Source: Patescibacteria group bacterium (GTDB lineage Bacteria > Patescibacteriota > Minisyncoccia > Portnoybacterales > GWB1-42-6). From it: a stretch of 5,721 nt of DNA. Both the position numbers and the translations under genes were made by a program. The stretch covers positions 1 through 5,721 of the forward strand of contig JAHKAK010000020.1 in assembly GCA_018826025.1 (NCBI GenBank). Direction: 5' to 3'. The notes under the pieces are model-generated. The model was given only the letters and a program-made list of their open reading frames with translations. It was not told the origin of the DNA and made no database searches. Shown here piece after piece: positions 5,700 to 5,721 of the stretch; the first letter of the stretch is position 1; each line of letters begins with the position of its first letter.

Positions 5700-5721
5700 A
5701 TGAATTCTGAGCTCGCAAATC

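Noticed and set aside
1..5721. CRISPR array, tRNA, rRNA or prophage attachment site.
   Set aside because: No evenly spaced direct repeats, no cloverleaf or rRNA-like stretch, and no integrase or phage gene was seen on either strand.

Overview
The window looks like a stretch of chromosome from an uncultured, AT-rich bacterium, most plausibly of the Candidate Phyla Radiation (Patescibacteria). This rests on three inferred points. The C-terminal paired repeat of the large secreted protein resembles one I associate with Patescibacteria exported proteins. The ArsR-type regulator is tiny and lacks cysteines. The cell-surface polysaccharide genes are compact and little embellished. UGA acts as a normal stop at the end of the flippase gene, which argues against the Gracilibacteria/Absconditabacteria code. 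No taxonomic marker gene is present, so the assignment is tentative.

Layout from left to right. Positions 1-110 hold the 3' end of a plus-strand gene whose last 35 codons look like the tail of a sugar formyltransferase-like protein. Positions 241-1731 encode a Wzx-type polysaccharide flippase on the plus strand. Positions 1877-2143 encode an 88-residue ArsR-family winged-helix regulator. It is bracketed by two copies of a near-perfect palindrome (1776-1801 and 2169-2202) that share an identical 24-bp core. Positions 2276-3637 on the minus strand encode a full-length polyprenyl-phosphate sugar-1-phosphate transferase of the WbaP/EPS-initiating type, convergent with arsR. A 159-bp divergent intergenic region follows, with a good plus-strand promoter. 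Positions 3797-5584 encode a secreted zinc metalloprotease of the M30 (hyicolysin-like) type with a proline-rich linker and two C-terminal repeats. The window ends in a highly structured intergenic element (about 5592-5699) that closes with a six-T run and is probably a terminator built from a dispersed repeat.

The genes fit together as the end of a surface-polysaccharide locus. The glycosylphosphotransferase would load the first sugar phosphate onto undecaprenyl phosphate, glycosyl- and formyl-transferases outside or at the edge of the window would build the unit, and the flippase would move it across the membrane. The neighbouring secreted protease is a separate cell-surface or extracellular function with its own promoter.

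The most interesting signal is the ArsR gene between two matching palindromes. The upstream copy has the 12-2-12 architecture known for SmtB/ArsR operators and overlaps the -35 region of an extended -10 promoter, so autoregulation is a concrete, testable idea. The downstream copy is longer (16-2-16) and sits in a convergent intergenic gap, where an ordinary operator would not be expected.
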